64,000 nt of DNA from Marinobacter koreensis (GTDB lineage: Bacteria; Pseudomonadota; Gammaproteobacteria; Pseudomonadales; Oleiphilaceae), in contig NZ_JAKZAJ010000004.1 in NCBI RefSeq assembly GCF_023156285.1, forward strand, positions 434,001 to 498,000. Reading direction: 5' to 3'. The first letter of the stretch is position 1. Every line of letters begins with the position of its first letter. The position numbers were made by a program, and so were the translations under genes. Below, one piece after another: positions 44,924 to 53,698 of this stretch. The notes beneath the pieces are model-generated. The model had not been told where the DNA came from, ran no database searches, and was given only the letters and a program-made list of their open reading frames with translations.

Positions 44924-47218
44924 TCAGGCGGATTGACGGGACGTCTGGGCTTGCCAGGCTTTGATACTTACAGACTGTCCGTTCAGCACCGAAGTTCCGG
45001 ACAGCTGATCGATCTGATCGTCAGCAAGCACGTCATTAATGGACGTGCCGGCATGGGATTGCGCGACGGATTGACCGACGCCCTCCCTGTCGTGGCCCCA
45101 GCCGTGGGGAATCGACACCACGCCCGGCATAATGTCCTCATTGATCTCCACGGGCAAAACAATCTGTTGTCCAGCGCCCCGGACCTCGGCCATGTCGCCC
45201 GCTCTCAGACCAATACGATCGGCGTCCTGCCGGTGGATGATCAGTGTACACCGCTCCTTTCCTTTAACCAGTCTGCGGCTGTTATGCATCCAGGAATTGT
45301 TGCTGCGCACATGGCGCCTGCCTATCAGCAGGAAATCGTCTCCGGGATCCGTCGATAGTGCTTCGTGCAACCGTCCAAGATCCTGCAGGAAGCGTCGCGG
45401 GGCCATCTGGATGAGGCCATCGCGTGTAAACAGGCGATCGGGTAGTGACGGTTGCAGAGCGCCCAGATCCACGCCGTGGGGATTGTCCCGCAGCGCGGCC
45501 AGCGACAGGCCTTTGGCAAGGCCGTTCCATTCACGGTTGACCGGGCTGAGGCGAACGAGGGCACGAAGGGGGTGCCTTTCGGGTAACACGTCCATGACCA
45601 GATCCACGGCGGGCTGCAGGAATTTGCGGGCCGGGCCGGTACTGGCGCCGTAGGGGCCGGTTCGCAGGAGCATATCCAGGATCGGATCCGGTCCAAGCTG
45701 TTTGAATGTTCGCCAGCCGAGCTCGCTCCGCAACGGCAGGCGACCGCCCTTTCGGAGTTTCTCCAGCCGATGTGTGAGTTCGAGTAGGATCTGCCAGTCG
45801 TGCCGGGTGTCCTCGGCGGGCTGGAACAGGGCGTCGCTGAATTTGGCGACGTTGCGTACTGCGAACATATTGAAGATCAGGTCGTAATGGCTTCGTTCAA
45901 GCGCCGCGGTTGGCGGCAGGATGACGTCGGCATGTCGCGTGGTCTCATTCAGGTAGTAGTCCACCGAGACCATGAAATCGAGGCCTTCCAGCGCCTTGTC
46001 CAGGCGCCGTCCGTTCGGGTTGGAAAGCACCGGGTTGCCGGCCACGGTGACGAACGCACGAATCTGACCGTCGCCTGGCGTGAGCATTTCCTCCGCCATG
46101 GTGCTGGCGGGATACTCACCGGCGAACTCCGGCAGATCACGAACGCGGCTACGGCGTTTGTCGAAATGGCCCTTCTGCCCACTCATGGCGCCCAGGGTGA
46201 CCAGATCGATCGCGGGTTGGGTGAACAGCAGCCCGCCAACAGTATCCAGTTTGCCGGTGAGAATGTTCAGGCAATAGGTCAGCCACGTGGCGAGACCACC
46301 AAATGCCTGGGTACTTGTTCCCATCCGGGAGTAGAGCGCTGCCTTGCGGGTTTTGGCCAGCTGACGTGCCAGGTCCCGGATGGTTTCCGGTTCTATGCCC
46401 GTGTGGTGACTAACGGCTTCGGGCGTGTAGGGCACCGACGCGAGCCGGAGCAGATCAATGTCTTTGACCAGCCGTTCGGCAGGGCCCGGGTCAACCAGAT
46501 CCTCATCAAACAAGGTGTGCACCATCGCCATCAGCAGCAGGGCGTCGGAACCCGGGCGGATAAAATGAAACTCGTCGGCCACTTTCGCGGTTTCGGTCCG
46601 GCGCGGATCGATCACGATGAGCTTGCCGCCCCGCTGCTTCAGGGACTTCAGCCGGCCCCGGACATCCGGCACGCTCATCAGGCTGCCATTGGAGGCCATG
46701 GGGTTGGCGCCGATGCACATAAACAGATCGGTATGGTCGATATCCGGAATCGGAAACAGGATCTGGTGCCCGAACATCTCCAGGCTCGTCAGCATATGGG
46801 GAAGCTGATCGTTGGATGTCGCGGAGAACCGGTTCTGACTCCCTATCGCCCGCAGGAACGGCATGGTGGCCACCAGGGACCCGTGGTTGTGGACATTGGG
46901 ATTGCCAAGATAGACGCCGATACTGTTTCGCCCATGCTGACTCCGTACCTGATGCAGCCGATTGGCGACCAGGTCAAAGGCTTCGTCCCAGGAAATCTCC
47001 TGCCAGCCGTCGCCGGTTTTCCGGATCGGTCGCCGCAGCCGATCCGGATCCTCGTGAAGATCCTGCAAGGCCGTCGCCTTGGGGCAGATGTGACCCTGGC
47101 TCAGAGGATCGTTTTCGTCCCCTTTGATCGAGTCGATACGTCCGTCCTTGACGGTAATCGCTACCCCGCACAGGGCTTCGCAGAGGTGACAGGTCCGAAA
47201 GTGGGTGCCGTTTTCCAT
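44924..47218 (-). CDS. Molybdopterin-dependent oxidoreductase
   Basis: A 764-residue enzyme of the DMSO-reductase superfamily. From ATG 47218 the iron-sulphur motif is C10-x2-C13-x3-C17 with a fourth C45 (HICPKA). It continues with ISWDEAFDLVANRL, the cofactor-binding CIGANPMASN, VIDPRRTETAKVADEF, AGNPVLSNPNGRRLDKAL and a C-terminal molydopterin dinucleotide-binding domain (DADRIGLRAGDMAEV, SIPHGWGHDREG). No Tat signal peptide is visible, so it is cytoplasmic. There is no neighbouring electron-transfer subunit, so the substrate cannot be inferred; formate and nitrate enzymes are related. GGGAG precedes ATG 47218; earlier starts at 47266 or 47308 would add 16 or 30 residues. Confidence 0.9.
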   Translation of the reverse strand: MENGTHFRTCHLCEALCGVAITVKDGRIDSIKGDENDPLSQGHICPKATALQDLHEDPDRLRRPIRKTGDGWQEISWDEAFDLVANRLHQVRSQHGRNSIGVYLGNPNVHNHGSLVATMPFLRAIGSQNRFSATSNDQLPHMLTSLEMFGHQILFPIPDIDHTDLFMCIGANPMASNGSLMSVPDVRGRLKSLKQRGGKLIVIDPRRTETAKVADEFHFIRPGSDALLLMAMVHTLFDEDLVDPGPAERLVKDIDLLRLASVPYTPEAVSHHTGIEPETIRDLARQLAKTRKAALYSRMGTSTQAFGGLATWLTYCLNILTGKLDTVGGLLFTQPAIDLVTLGAMSGQKGHFDKRRSRVRDLPEFAGEYPASTMAEEMLTPGDGQIRAFVTVAGNPVLSNPNGRRLDKALEGLDFMVSVDYYLNETTRHADVILPPTAALERSHYDLIFNMFAVRNVAKFSDALFQPAEDTRHDWQILLELTHRLEKLRKGGRLPLRSELGWRTFKQLGPDPILDMLLRTGPYGASTGPARKFLQPAVDLVMDVLPERHPLRALVRLSPVNREWNGLAKGLSLAALRDNPHGVDLGALQPSLPDRLFTRDGLIQMAPRRFLQDLGRLHEALSTDPGDDFLLIGRRHVRSNNSWMHNSRRLVKGKERCTLIIHRQDADRIGLRAGDMAEVRGAGQQIVLPVEINEDIMPGVVSIPHGWGHDREGVGQSVAQSHAGTSINDVLADDQIDQLSGTSVLNGQSVSIKAWQAQTSRQSA

Positions 47219-47310
47219 GGGGTCTCCCAGGCTGTTGTTCTTGGGTATCGGGTTGCGTTGTGCCATCAGATTATCAGATGTCGCAAATGAGGGGAGAAAC
47301 TGACGCACAG

Positions 47311-47338
47311 AAAAAAGGCCAGCCCGGAGGCTGGCCTT
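47311..47338 (-). terminator. Rho-independent terminator of the porin-lipoprotein pair
   Basis: AAGGCCAGCC (47315-47324), loop CGGA, and its complement (47329-47338). On the minus strand a T-run (47316-47311) follows. It lies 13 bases past the stop of the Ig-like lipoprotein. Confidence 0.9.
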
Positions 47339-47350
47339 GAACAGTGCCCC

Positions 47351-50300
47351 TCAGGGCTGTGTGGGGAGTTCCTTTATGGGGTTGGAGATGAAGTTGAGGT
47401 ACAGTCCTTGCTCCGGAATGATTAGCGGGATGAACACCGCGCCGTCCTCACCGGAGGAAGGCGGATCAACCAGTTGGCTGCAAGCGCCCAAGTCCCCTCC
47501 AAACAAGCCCAGAACACAAGAGGCGAAGTCAACGCCGGGGGCTAGCGCGTCATTTTGGGTGGTAACGAGGACGTTGATTTCCGGATCAGGGTGGTCTTGG
47601 TCATCACTGGCAATGTTCCGTTGTTCAATCTGCATCCGGCCATCATCAAAAAACACGATCGGCCCTTTGAGATTGAGGCTGAGCGGGTAGCTGAACAGGT
47701 TGTGCCGAAGCACACCGCCTAAGGGCAGTTCAAGCTTTGGCGCATCTAGCATTAGGTCGGCCGTGGTCTTGAAGATCGGCTTGCCATCGTCTCCTTCAAT
47801 AATAATGCCCGAAATCAGACTAGTCCGTGAACAAGCACTGGTGCAGTTCGGGTCGTCTTTGGCATACCGCATGCGAAGGATCTGCGGACCTGTTGATTGG
47901 GGTTGGTCCGGAGACAGCACGAAGTCTGTCAGTCCGTTTCCGTCATCAAGGTAGACGTCAACGGAGGTGGCTGCCAGCAGGGTGGGGTACAGTAAAACAC
48001 GTACGCCGACTTTTCCCGTGTCGGGATCGGTTGCGGGCCCAATGACTTCTGTATTCAATCCATACGTTTGATAGATGAATTTTTTCTCCGGACAGTCTGG
48101 ACCGGAGGTCTGGCAACCAACGCGGGCTTCGCTCTGACTGCTGCCGAGCACGATGGGATCACGGTTTGGGTTGACTGCGAGCTTTGCGGCGTTCGCCGTT
48201 GGCTTGAATCCTCCCTGGCCATCGTCTTCGTGTCGGAACGGCTCAAGGCAGTCCGTTCCGTCGGCTTGGTTGCAATCGACCACATAGTTGGCGTTGGTGT
48301 CCCTGATCGGTAGGTTCCGCAGCGGAGTGAACACCGAGCTGTCCGCAGTCGCGCCGGTGAAATAGATAGTTAGGTCTGGGCCACCCACGTCTTCCGGATC
48401 TACTAACAAGTCGGTCTGCAGAGGCAGAGCGTTACTGCCACAGATCACCGTGGGTGAGGCCGCAGAGCAGCCACCGGTGTTGGAGGAACGTAGCGTGTAC
48501 CGGTAGGTCACTCCATCCTCCCAAGGCTGATCTGGCAGGAAACGAATTCGTTCCTGGCTTTTTTGAATACGACCGGCCACCGGTGTACCGCTGCCGACAG
48601 GTACATTGGGATCACTGGCTTTTTCGACCACGAACGAGTTGCTGTTGACGGAGGCTAGGTTCATCGGCTGGGAGAACAACACGACGATGGGGCGGTCCGC
48701 CGGAAGTGAGGTCACAGGAAGCTGGTCCGGTCCTTGGCCGTCCGGGTATGTCCCGCCGGAATCGGAAATGGCGTCGTTGCAGTAGCCGTGGGAGCCGCCT
48801 GGGATGTCCAGGTCGTGGGTCACGCAGGGGTAGCCCGGGTAGGTTGTCAGCGCTAGCGGCGAGCGTGCCTGTGGGTTGTCGCTCCCGCTGGTCGGATCGA
48901 GCGAAAATTCAAGCGTCTGGCTGGAAACCCCGTTGCCTGCCGGATCGGCCAGGGCGCTGGTAATGGACAGGGCGTAATCCGCGCCGTGCTTGAGGCCGCC
49001 GACCGGGTTGATAACTACCGCGGTGCCGTCCACATAGGCCTTGAGCGTGCCGTCGCCTATGGTCAGAGGTGTAGTGCCCTCGTTGAGAATTAGGCCATTG
49101 GCCAAAGTGTCCTCGTCAATCGGCTCATCAAAATTGAGGATCACCGGGTCACCTGGGCGCTGCATGGCCTGTCGAGTATCCGGAAATGCATCTGTCGGTC
49201 CCGGCATCCAGCTCACCAGAGTTGGGCTGGTGGTATCCGGCTGCCAGAGATCGGCGGCATCCAGAACGGAATTGGCGTCGGTCTTGGCTTCCAGATGGAA
49301 GGCGATGGTCGAATCGGTGTATTCCTGACCCAGGAGGTTGGGTTCGACCACGCCAATCGCGTCGATGTTGAGTACGCCGTCCTTCACCATCGCGATACCG
49401 TCCAGTTCAACCCCGAGCAGGTTCTGGGACAGTGATGCGTTCGGTTGCGCCTCGGCGGTGTTCATCGCTACGTCCATGAACAGCCGGACGTGTCGGGGCG
49501 CGTTGAGATCGTCGGTGTACGCATTGGGCAGCAGGTAACCGCTGGCGTCGGAAAGCATGGTGACCTTGATGTTGCCGGTCTGCTGGATCTGGTTGGTCTC
49601 GGGATTGATCACCGGCACGGTACCGTTGATCCTGACATCCAGGCTGGTGCTGTTCAGGACGCTGTTCTTCGGTACCCGAAGCGGCAGCGCTTCATCGGCA
49701 CCAAATGAGGGTGCATAGGCCAATTCGGCAAAGAGCCCGCCGGTTTGCTGGGAAGGACCTGCCGTTCCCTGCAGTACCGAGTTGAGTGTTACCCCGTTGA
49801 TGGGCTGGCCGTTCAGAATGGATTTGGTAGCTTGCTCCTCGGAGGCGCCACTACCCAGTCCGGAATCGACGGCTTCCTGGTAAACCACCACCGTTGGGCC
49901 GGCTTCCCGGATCTTGAAGGCCTGGCTGAAATTCAGGGTGGTACCCGGGCTGGTCTGGCTGGGCAGATCCTGCAGCTTGAGGGTGTAGGTGCTTCCCGCT
50001 TTCAGCTGATCGTCCTTCGTGCCGCACAGGGACGGATCGTCAGTGAGGCAGGGGTCAACGGTGATACGGCGTTCGTCCACAAGAACGGTGGCCGGAACCG
50101 GGTTGCCCTGATCGTCTTCAAGGACGATCTTCCCGCCCATATCCTTCCAACGCGGGTCCACCGGCTGGGTCAACAGCAGGCGGAAGGTCGAGAAGTCGAC
50201 TGCCTCAAGCAGGCCATTGGGGGATGGAACCATGGTGGCGACCGAGAAATCGGCGGCCGTATCGTCGAGGGACTGGATGCCCGTATAGCCACCCCGGGTC

Positions 50301-50710
50301 TGGAACTGAATGCCTTCCGGACCAGTGGCATTCGGCGTGCTGATACTGGTTGCGCCATCCGCCTTCAAGGCGTTGGCGAAAGAGACCGAATATTCGGTAC
50401 CGAGAGCGAGTGGCGAACTCGGTGAGAGCTTGAGGCTCCGGCCACCGTCCACCTTGGTCACGGTGAACCCGATATTGGTCGTGCCGTCGTTTACCAGAAT
50501 TTCGCTCTGCAAGTCGGCTTCCGCGTCGGTTACCGGATTGGAGAAACGGATGACAATATCGGATTTCGGGCTCACACCCGTTTGCCCATCGGTCGGATAG
50601 GAGTAGACCACCGAGCCGGTCGGCAGATGGCTTTGCATGGCCTGCTCCTTGCCGCCACAGGCGGCAAGAAGGATGGCCGGCGCCAACGCCAGAATCTTGT
50701 AATGCTTCAT
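47351..50710 (-). CDS. Large Ig-like lipoprotein (AupB-like)
   Basis: A 1119-residue lipoprotein. The signal peptide KILALAPAILLAACGG ends in a lipobox with Cys18. Several bacterial Ig-like (Big_5/SbsA-type) units are visible, each with the pattern of DI-V-RFSNPV, LxLGTEYSVS and a strand end: VSPKSDIVIRFSNPV (about 46), GDPVILNFDEPIDEDTL (about 520), PIVVLFSQPMNLASV (about 680). Such units are extended rods. It is followed immediately upstream by a FadL-family porin (14 bases apart). The pair recalls AupA-AupB, the alkane-uptake proteins described in Marinobacter, in which AupB is a lipoprotein. The assignment is inferred from gene pairing, not from a sequence search. Confidence 0.7.
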   Translation of the reverse strand: MKHYKILALAPAILLAACGGKEQAMQSHLPTGSVVYSYPTDGQTGVSPKSDIVIRFSNPVTDAEADLQSEILVNDGTTNIGFTVTKVDGGRSLKLSPSSPLALGTEYSVSFANALKADGATSISTPNATGPEGIQFQTRGGYTGIQSLDDTAADFSVATMVPSPNGLLEAVDFSTFRLLLTQPVDPRWKDMGGKIVLEDDQGNPVPATVLVDERRITVDPCLTDDPSLCGTKDDQLKAGSTYTLKLQDLPSQTSPGTTLNFSQAFKIREAGPTVVVYQEAVDSGLGSGASEEQATKSILNGQPINGVTLNSVLQGTAGPSQQTGGLFAELAYAPSFGADEALPLRVPKNSVLNSTSLDVRINGTVPVINPETNQIQQTGNIKVTMLSDASGYLLPNAYTDDLNAPRHVRLFMDVAMNTAEAQPNASLSQNLLGVELDGIAMVKDGVLNIDAIGVVEPNLLGQEYTDSTIAFHLEAKTDANSVLDAADLWQPDTTSPTLVSWMPGPTDAFPDTRQAMQRPGDPVILNFDEPIDEDTLANGLILNEGTTPLTIGDGTLKAYVDGTAVVINPVGGLKHGADYALSITSALADPAGNGVSSQTLEFSLDPTSGSDNPQARSPLALTTYPGYPCVTHDLDIPGGSHGYCNDAISDSGGTYPDGQGPDQLPVTSLPADRPIVVLFSQPMNLASVNSNSFVVEKASDPNVPVGSGTPVAGRIQKSQERIRFLPDQPWEDGVTYRYTLRSSNTGGCSAASPTVICGSNALPLQTDLLVDPEDVGGPDLTIYFTGATADSSVFTPLRNLPIRDTNANYVVDCNQADGTDCLEPFRHEDDGQGGFKPTANAAKLAVNPNRDPIVLGSSQSEARVGCQTSGPDCPEKKFIYQTYGLNTEVIGPATDPDTGKVGVRVLLYPTLLAATSVDVYLDDGNGLTDFVLSPDQPQSTGPQILRMRYAKDDPNCTSACSRTSLISGIIIEGDDGKPIFKTTADLMLDAPKLELPLGGVLRHNLFSYPLSLNLKGPIVFFDDGRMQIEQRNIASDDQDHPDPEINVLVTTQNDALAPGVDFASCVLGLFGGDLGACSQLVDPPSSGEDGAVFIPLIIPEQGLYLNFISNPIKELPTQP

Positions 50711-50724
50711 GACAGAACCTCCAC

Positions 50725-52062
50725 TCAGAACTTCAGAGTGATCGAGCCGCTGAATACCTGGACTTCGCCGTCAGCCGTGACCGGAGTCTCGTTGCCGTCG
50801 TAGTCCACCAGGGTGAAGTCACGCTTCTGCAACTGCTGGTACTGGTAGCCAAAATCGAAGCGGATCGGGTAGGCGAGCAACCGCGTGCGGTTGTAGGTCG
50901 CGCTGACGCCAAGACCGACAACGATTTTGTCCGTGTCCAGATAGTTGATTTCCGGGTTACGGGTGGATTTCAGAGGCGACTGCTCGTAGGCGACGCCGCC
51001 GCGGATAGCAAAGCTGTCATTGAACTGGTACTCGGCACCGAGCCGGGGAATGAGAATGTCGTCGAACTGGATCCGGTCAGCTGAAGAGACCGAGCCCTGA
51101 TCCTTGATGGTGTCGCCGGCGAACTTGTCTTCCAGCGCGGACCAGTTCTGTTGCTCGACACTACCACCCACACGCCAGGAGTCGCCCTGATACTGCGCGC
51201 CGACGCCATAGGTTTCCGGCTGGAAAGAATCGATGGTGGTGACCGCAAGAGCAAGACCCGGTTCCGGGATGGTCTGGGTGACGACGATGTTGGAGTCGAC
51301 ACTGGTCGACGCCTCGGACTTGGTGCGGTAGATCAGTGCCGCTTCCCAGCCATCCAGAAAGCAGCTGTCATCGGGACAGAAGGTGCTGCCCAGATCGATG
51401 TTGGTTCCCAGAATACTCTTGAAGGAGGGCTGGGCATTGACGGACAGGCGCTCCCGGCTGGTTTCACCCCCGAGGGTCGAAACGGCGTCGAGTTTGGCAG
51501 CGGCTTCCAGGGTAATACGGAACGAGGCACCGACTGAAATCCCGCGCCAGATTGGAGTAGCGCCCCCCAGGTTCAGGAACAGCGGCTCGCGGCCATATTC
51601 GAGGAACTGGCCGTTGTCGGTAGTTCGGGAATCAAACGCGAGCATTTCCTTGCCGTATTTCTCGACGCCAGCAATGAAGCCGAGATACAGCGGATGCTTG
51701 AAACGGGTGATGGAGCCCAGGTTGGTTTTCATGCCCAGCAGAACGTGCTGGCTGGGATCGTTGGACAGGATGTCTCCATTTGCATTCGGGTTTTTGGAGC
51801 GGAGCTCCTGTTCGGCATGCAGGATGCCCGTTGTCAGTTCACCCCGGGTGTCCTTGGTTAACGCTGCCGGGTTGTAGTAGGTGGCGGACACCTGATCATT
51901 GAACATGGATAGGGACTGCGCGGTGGCCACATCAACCGGCATTACCCCGTAGGTCGTGCCAATATTGCCCATGCTGGCCTGAGAGGAAAGAGAAAATCCC
52001 GCGGAAAGTGTTGCGACTGCAAGGGACATCGCCCGTACTGAAAACCGGGAGGTGGTAACCAT
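50725..52062 (-). CDS. FadL-family outer membrane porin (AupA-like)
   Basis: A 445-residue outer-membrane protein. A signal peptide (SLAVATLSAGFSLSSQA) precedes a region with GTTYGVMPVDVATAQSLSMFNDQVSATYYNPAALT; the YNPAAL element matches the FNPAG hatch signature of FadL. The remainder is alternating beta strands ending in SGSITLKF, with a terminal Phe. FDYQYQQL-type and GVAYEQSPL turns are FadL-like. It is the first gene of a leftward pair with the Ig-like lipoprotein. Alternative: a general FadL-family transporter of unknown ligand. The alkane-uptake role is by analogy with Marinobacter AupA. Confidence 0.75.
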   Translation of the reverse strand: MVTTSRFSVRAMSLAVATLSAGFSLSSQASMGNIGTTYGVMPVDVATAQSLSMFNDQVSATYYNPAALTKDTRGELTTGILHAEQELRSKNPNANGDILSNDPSQHVLLGMKTNLGSITRFKHPLYLGFIAGVEKYGKEMLAFDSRTTDNGQFLEYGREPLFLNLGGATPIWRGISVGASFRITLEAAAKLDAVSTLGGETSRERLSVNAQPSFKSILGTNIDLGSTFCPDDSCFLDGWEAALIYRTKSEASTSVDSNIVVTQTIPEPGLALAVTTIDSFQPETYGVGAQYQGDSWRVGGSVEQQNWSALEDKFAGDTIKDQGSVSSADRIQFDDILIPRLGAEYQFNDSFAIRGGVAYEQSPLKSTRNPEINYLDTDKIVVGLGVSATYNRTRLLAYPIRFDFGYQYQQLQKRDFTLVDYDGNETPVTADGEVQVFSGSITLKF

Positions 52063-52177
52063 TGATACGCTCCGTTATCTCATTGTTGTTGTGCTTGTGC
52101 GCCGCCAAAATGTGAACTGGTGCACGGTTGATCAGGGTCCAGTGTATGCGGCTTGTCTTTTCGGGACTTTGGCTTTT

Positions 52178-52191
52178 TTGACACAGATCAA
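52178..52191 (-). promoter_or_regulatory. FNR/Anr-like dyad
   Basis: TTGACACAGATCAA on the plus strand, that is TTGATCTGTGTCAA on the minus strand: TTGAT-N4-GTCAA, one base from TTGAT-N4-ATCAA. It is about 120 bases upstream of the porin start, which is far for a class II site. Weak evidence. Confidence 0.25.
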
Positions 52192-52354
52192 TGTCTGTAG
52201 AACCACATATAGCGCAATCGCAGGTAAAAGTAATTGGAATACATGGGCATAAAAGGCCACAGTTTGTGACTTTTTGTAGCGAAAAGGGCGGAATTTCGGG
52301 TGAAAAATGGGATTGTTGAACAGGGCAGGGGTGCTGGGGCAGTTCCAGTAACAG

Positions 52355-52378
52355 ACATGGCCCCGTTCGGGGCCATGT
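52355..52378. repeat. GC-rich hairpin in the intergenic region
   Basis: ACATGGCCCC-GTTC-GGGGCCATGT, a perfect 10-bp stem with a four-base loop. No T-run follows on either strand. It may be part of an mRNA leader or a back-up to the next terminator. Confidence 0.5.
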
Positions 52379-52420
52379 GGAGCCTTAATTAGGATAGGTA
52401 TGCGAGGTAATGTTCTGAAC

Positions 52421-52459
52421 AGAAAAAGCAAGCCCGCGTTATTTATACGCGGGCTTGCT
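52421..52459 (-). terminator. Rho-independent terminator of the PEP-CTERM gene
   Basis: AGCAAGCCCGCG (52427-52438) and its complement (52448-52459) with a nine-base AT loop. On the minus strand the stem is followed by a T-run (52427-52423). It lies 31 bases past the gene's stop. Confidence 0.88.
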
Positions 52460-52490
52460 AGGTAGTAGTAAAAAAAGCTGACGCTCTATG

Positions 52491-53369
52491 TTACTTCCTG
52501 AGTCGACGACGTGTGAGGATCAAGCCGGACAGTCCCAGGCCGAAAAGGGCTAGCGTGCCAGGCTCGGGCACAGGAACGCTCTTGGCGAGATATCGCCACT
52601 CTTCAAAACCGCTCCCTACCCGATCGTACTCCGTGTAAAACACGAAATAATCTTCAGGATTTCCCTGGAACATGCTTTGCAAAATAAACAGGTTAAGGTC
52701 ACCCTTGCCACTGCCGCACTGTCCGTTTGTGTCACAAATGCTGGCTTGAAGGGTGACCTTCACATCGCCATTGGTTGCGTTGTCCAGGTTCCAAACGGGG
52801 GCATAGCCAGCCAGTGTGTTCCCGGCGGCACTGCCGTCAAATTGCATTCCAGTATACCCGTAATTATTGCTATAGCTTTCTGGGGTAGCGAGTTCGGAGC
52901 CTCCTAGAAAGATCTGAATTTCAGTCAGATCAATCTGATTCGCAAGGCTGTCTGATGCGCCATTCTCATTGGCGTCCAGCGAGAATTGGTAGTAGGCAAA
53001 GCCTCCGATATCGACCGTCCCGAGATCACCAAAAAGTACCGAATGCGTCCACATCCCCGCTTTAGTATCGAAGTTCGTATCGGGATTGCCAGTGTCGGTA
53101 TTATAGCCACTTTGGGTGCCGGAGCTGTCTTGAACGCGAACGAAAGGTTTGAAAACACCAGTCCCAGTCGAGGGCTGGGTTGGATTGGCCTCTGCTTCGA
53201 AGATAGTTCCATCTGTGGTGGTTCCCGACGACTGCCCACACCCTTCTGTCGCAGTACACAGAATGTCTATCTGCTGCATAGCTCGGGCTTGCGATGTTCC
53301 TAGCAAGCCAACAGCAAAGGGGATTGTCAGAAGGTATAACTTTTTCAGTGAGGTGGATTTGGTTTTCAC
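52491..53369 (-). CDS. PEP-CTERM exported protein
   Basis: A 292-residue secreted protein. A signal peptide (KLYLLTIPFAVGLLGTSQARA) and a C-terminal sorting signal VPEPGTLALFGLGLSGL ending in RRRLRK give the complete PEP-CTERM layout: the VPEP motif, a membrane helix and a basic end. It should be a substrate of an exosortase (EpsH-type) that cuts at the PEP motif, part of an exopolysaccharide-linked sorting system. The mature part is Ser/Thr/Asn/Asp-rich, with four Cys (CTATEGC, ICDTNGQC) and predicted beta structure. No exosortase gene is in this window. Its base composition is lower in GC than its neighbours, which suggests transfer or lineage-specific cargo beside a tRNA gene. The function is unknown; biofilm-matrix proteins are common in this class. 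Confidence 0.88.
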   Translation of the reverse strand: MKTKSTSLKKLYLLTIPFAVGLLGTSQARAMQQIDILCTATEGCGQSSGTTTDGTIFEAEANPTQPSTGTGVFKPFVRVQDSSGTQSGYNTDTGNPDTNFDTKAGMWTHSVLFGDLGTVDIGGFAYYQFSLDANENGASDSLANQIDLTEIQIFLGGSELATPESYSNNYGYTGMQFDGSAAGNTLAGYAPVWNLDNATNGDVKVTLQASICDTNGQCGSGKGDLNLFILQSMFQGNPEDYFVFYTEYDRVGSGFEEWRYLAKSVPVPEPGTLALFGLGLSGLILTRRRLRK

Positions 53370-53523
53370 GGCTTACTCTCCTTGGACGGTTTAAAAAGTC
53401 GTCCCTACGTAGGAGCAAGCAGTATTCAGACCAGTTTTTTAACTTTATGATTTGTTGAGAAAAGCGTTTGCTTCTCCGAACGTGCGTGTAAAAAAAATCG
53501 GCACACCGCGAAGAAGAGTGAAG

Positions 53524-53600
<77 letters not shown>

Positions 53601-53698
53601 GTTCAGCGAACGCTGTTGTGAGAGGTGTTTCCGGAGGGAGGAAACAAAGCGGGCGCCATTATACCGGTGAGGTTGGGCGCCCGCTACTGTTGTGGAGA

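Larger units (their letters stand above)
52063..52490. other. 428-base intergenic region upstream of the porin
   Basis: No coding frame convinces. It contains a half-conserved FNR-like dyad (52178-52191), a hairpin (52355-52378) and, at its right end, the terminator of the PEP-CTERM gene. The porin-lipoprotein promoter must lie here on the minus strand; no clear sigma70 pair was found. Confidence 0.5.

Noticed and set aside
45800..47290. A 496-codon open frame antisense to the molybdopterin oxidoreductase
   Set aside because: It overlaps an obvious gene on the other strand, has no family motif, and is a typical GC-rich antisense frame.
52132..52431. A 99-codon frame in the porin upstream gap
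   Set aside because: No ribosome site, family motif or composition bias; the region holds hairpins instead.
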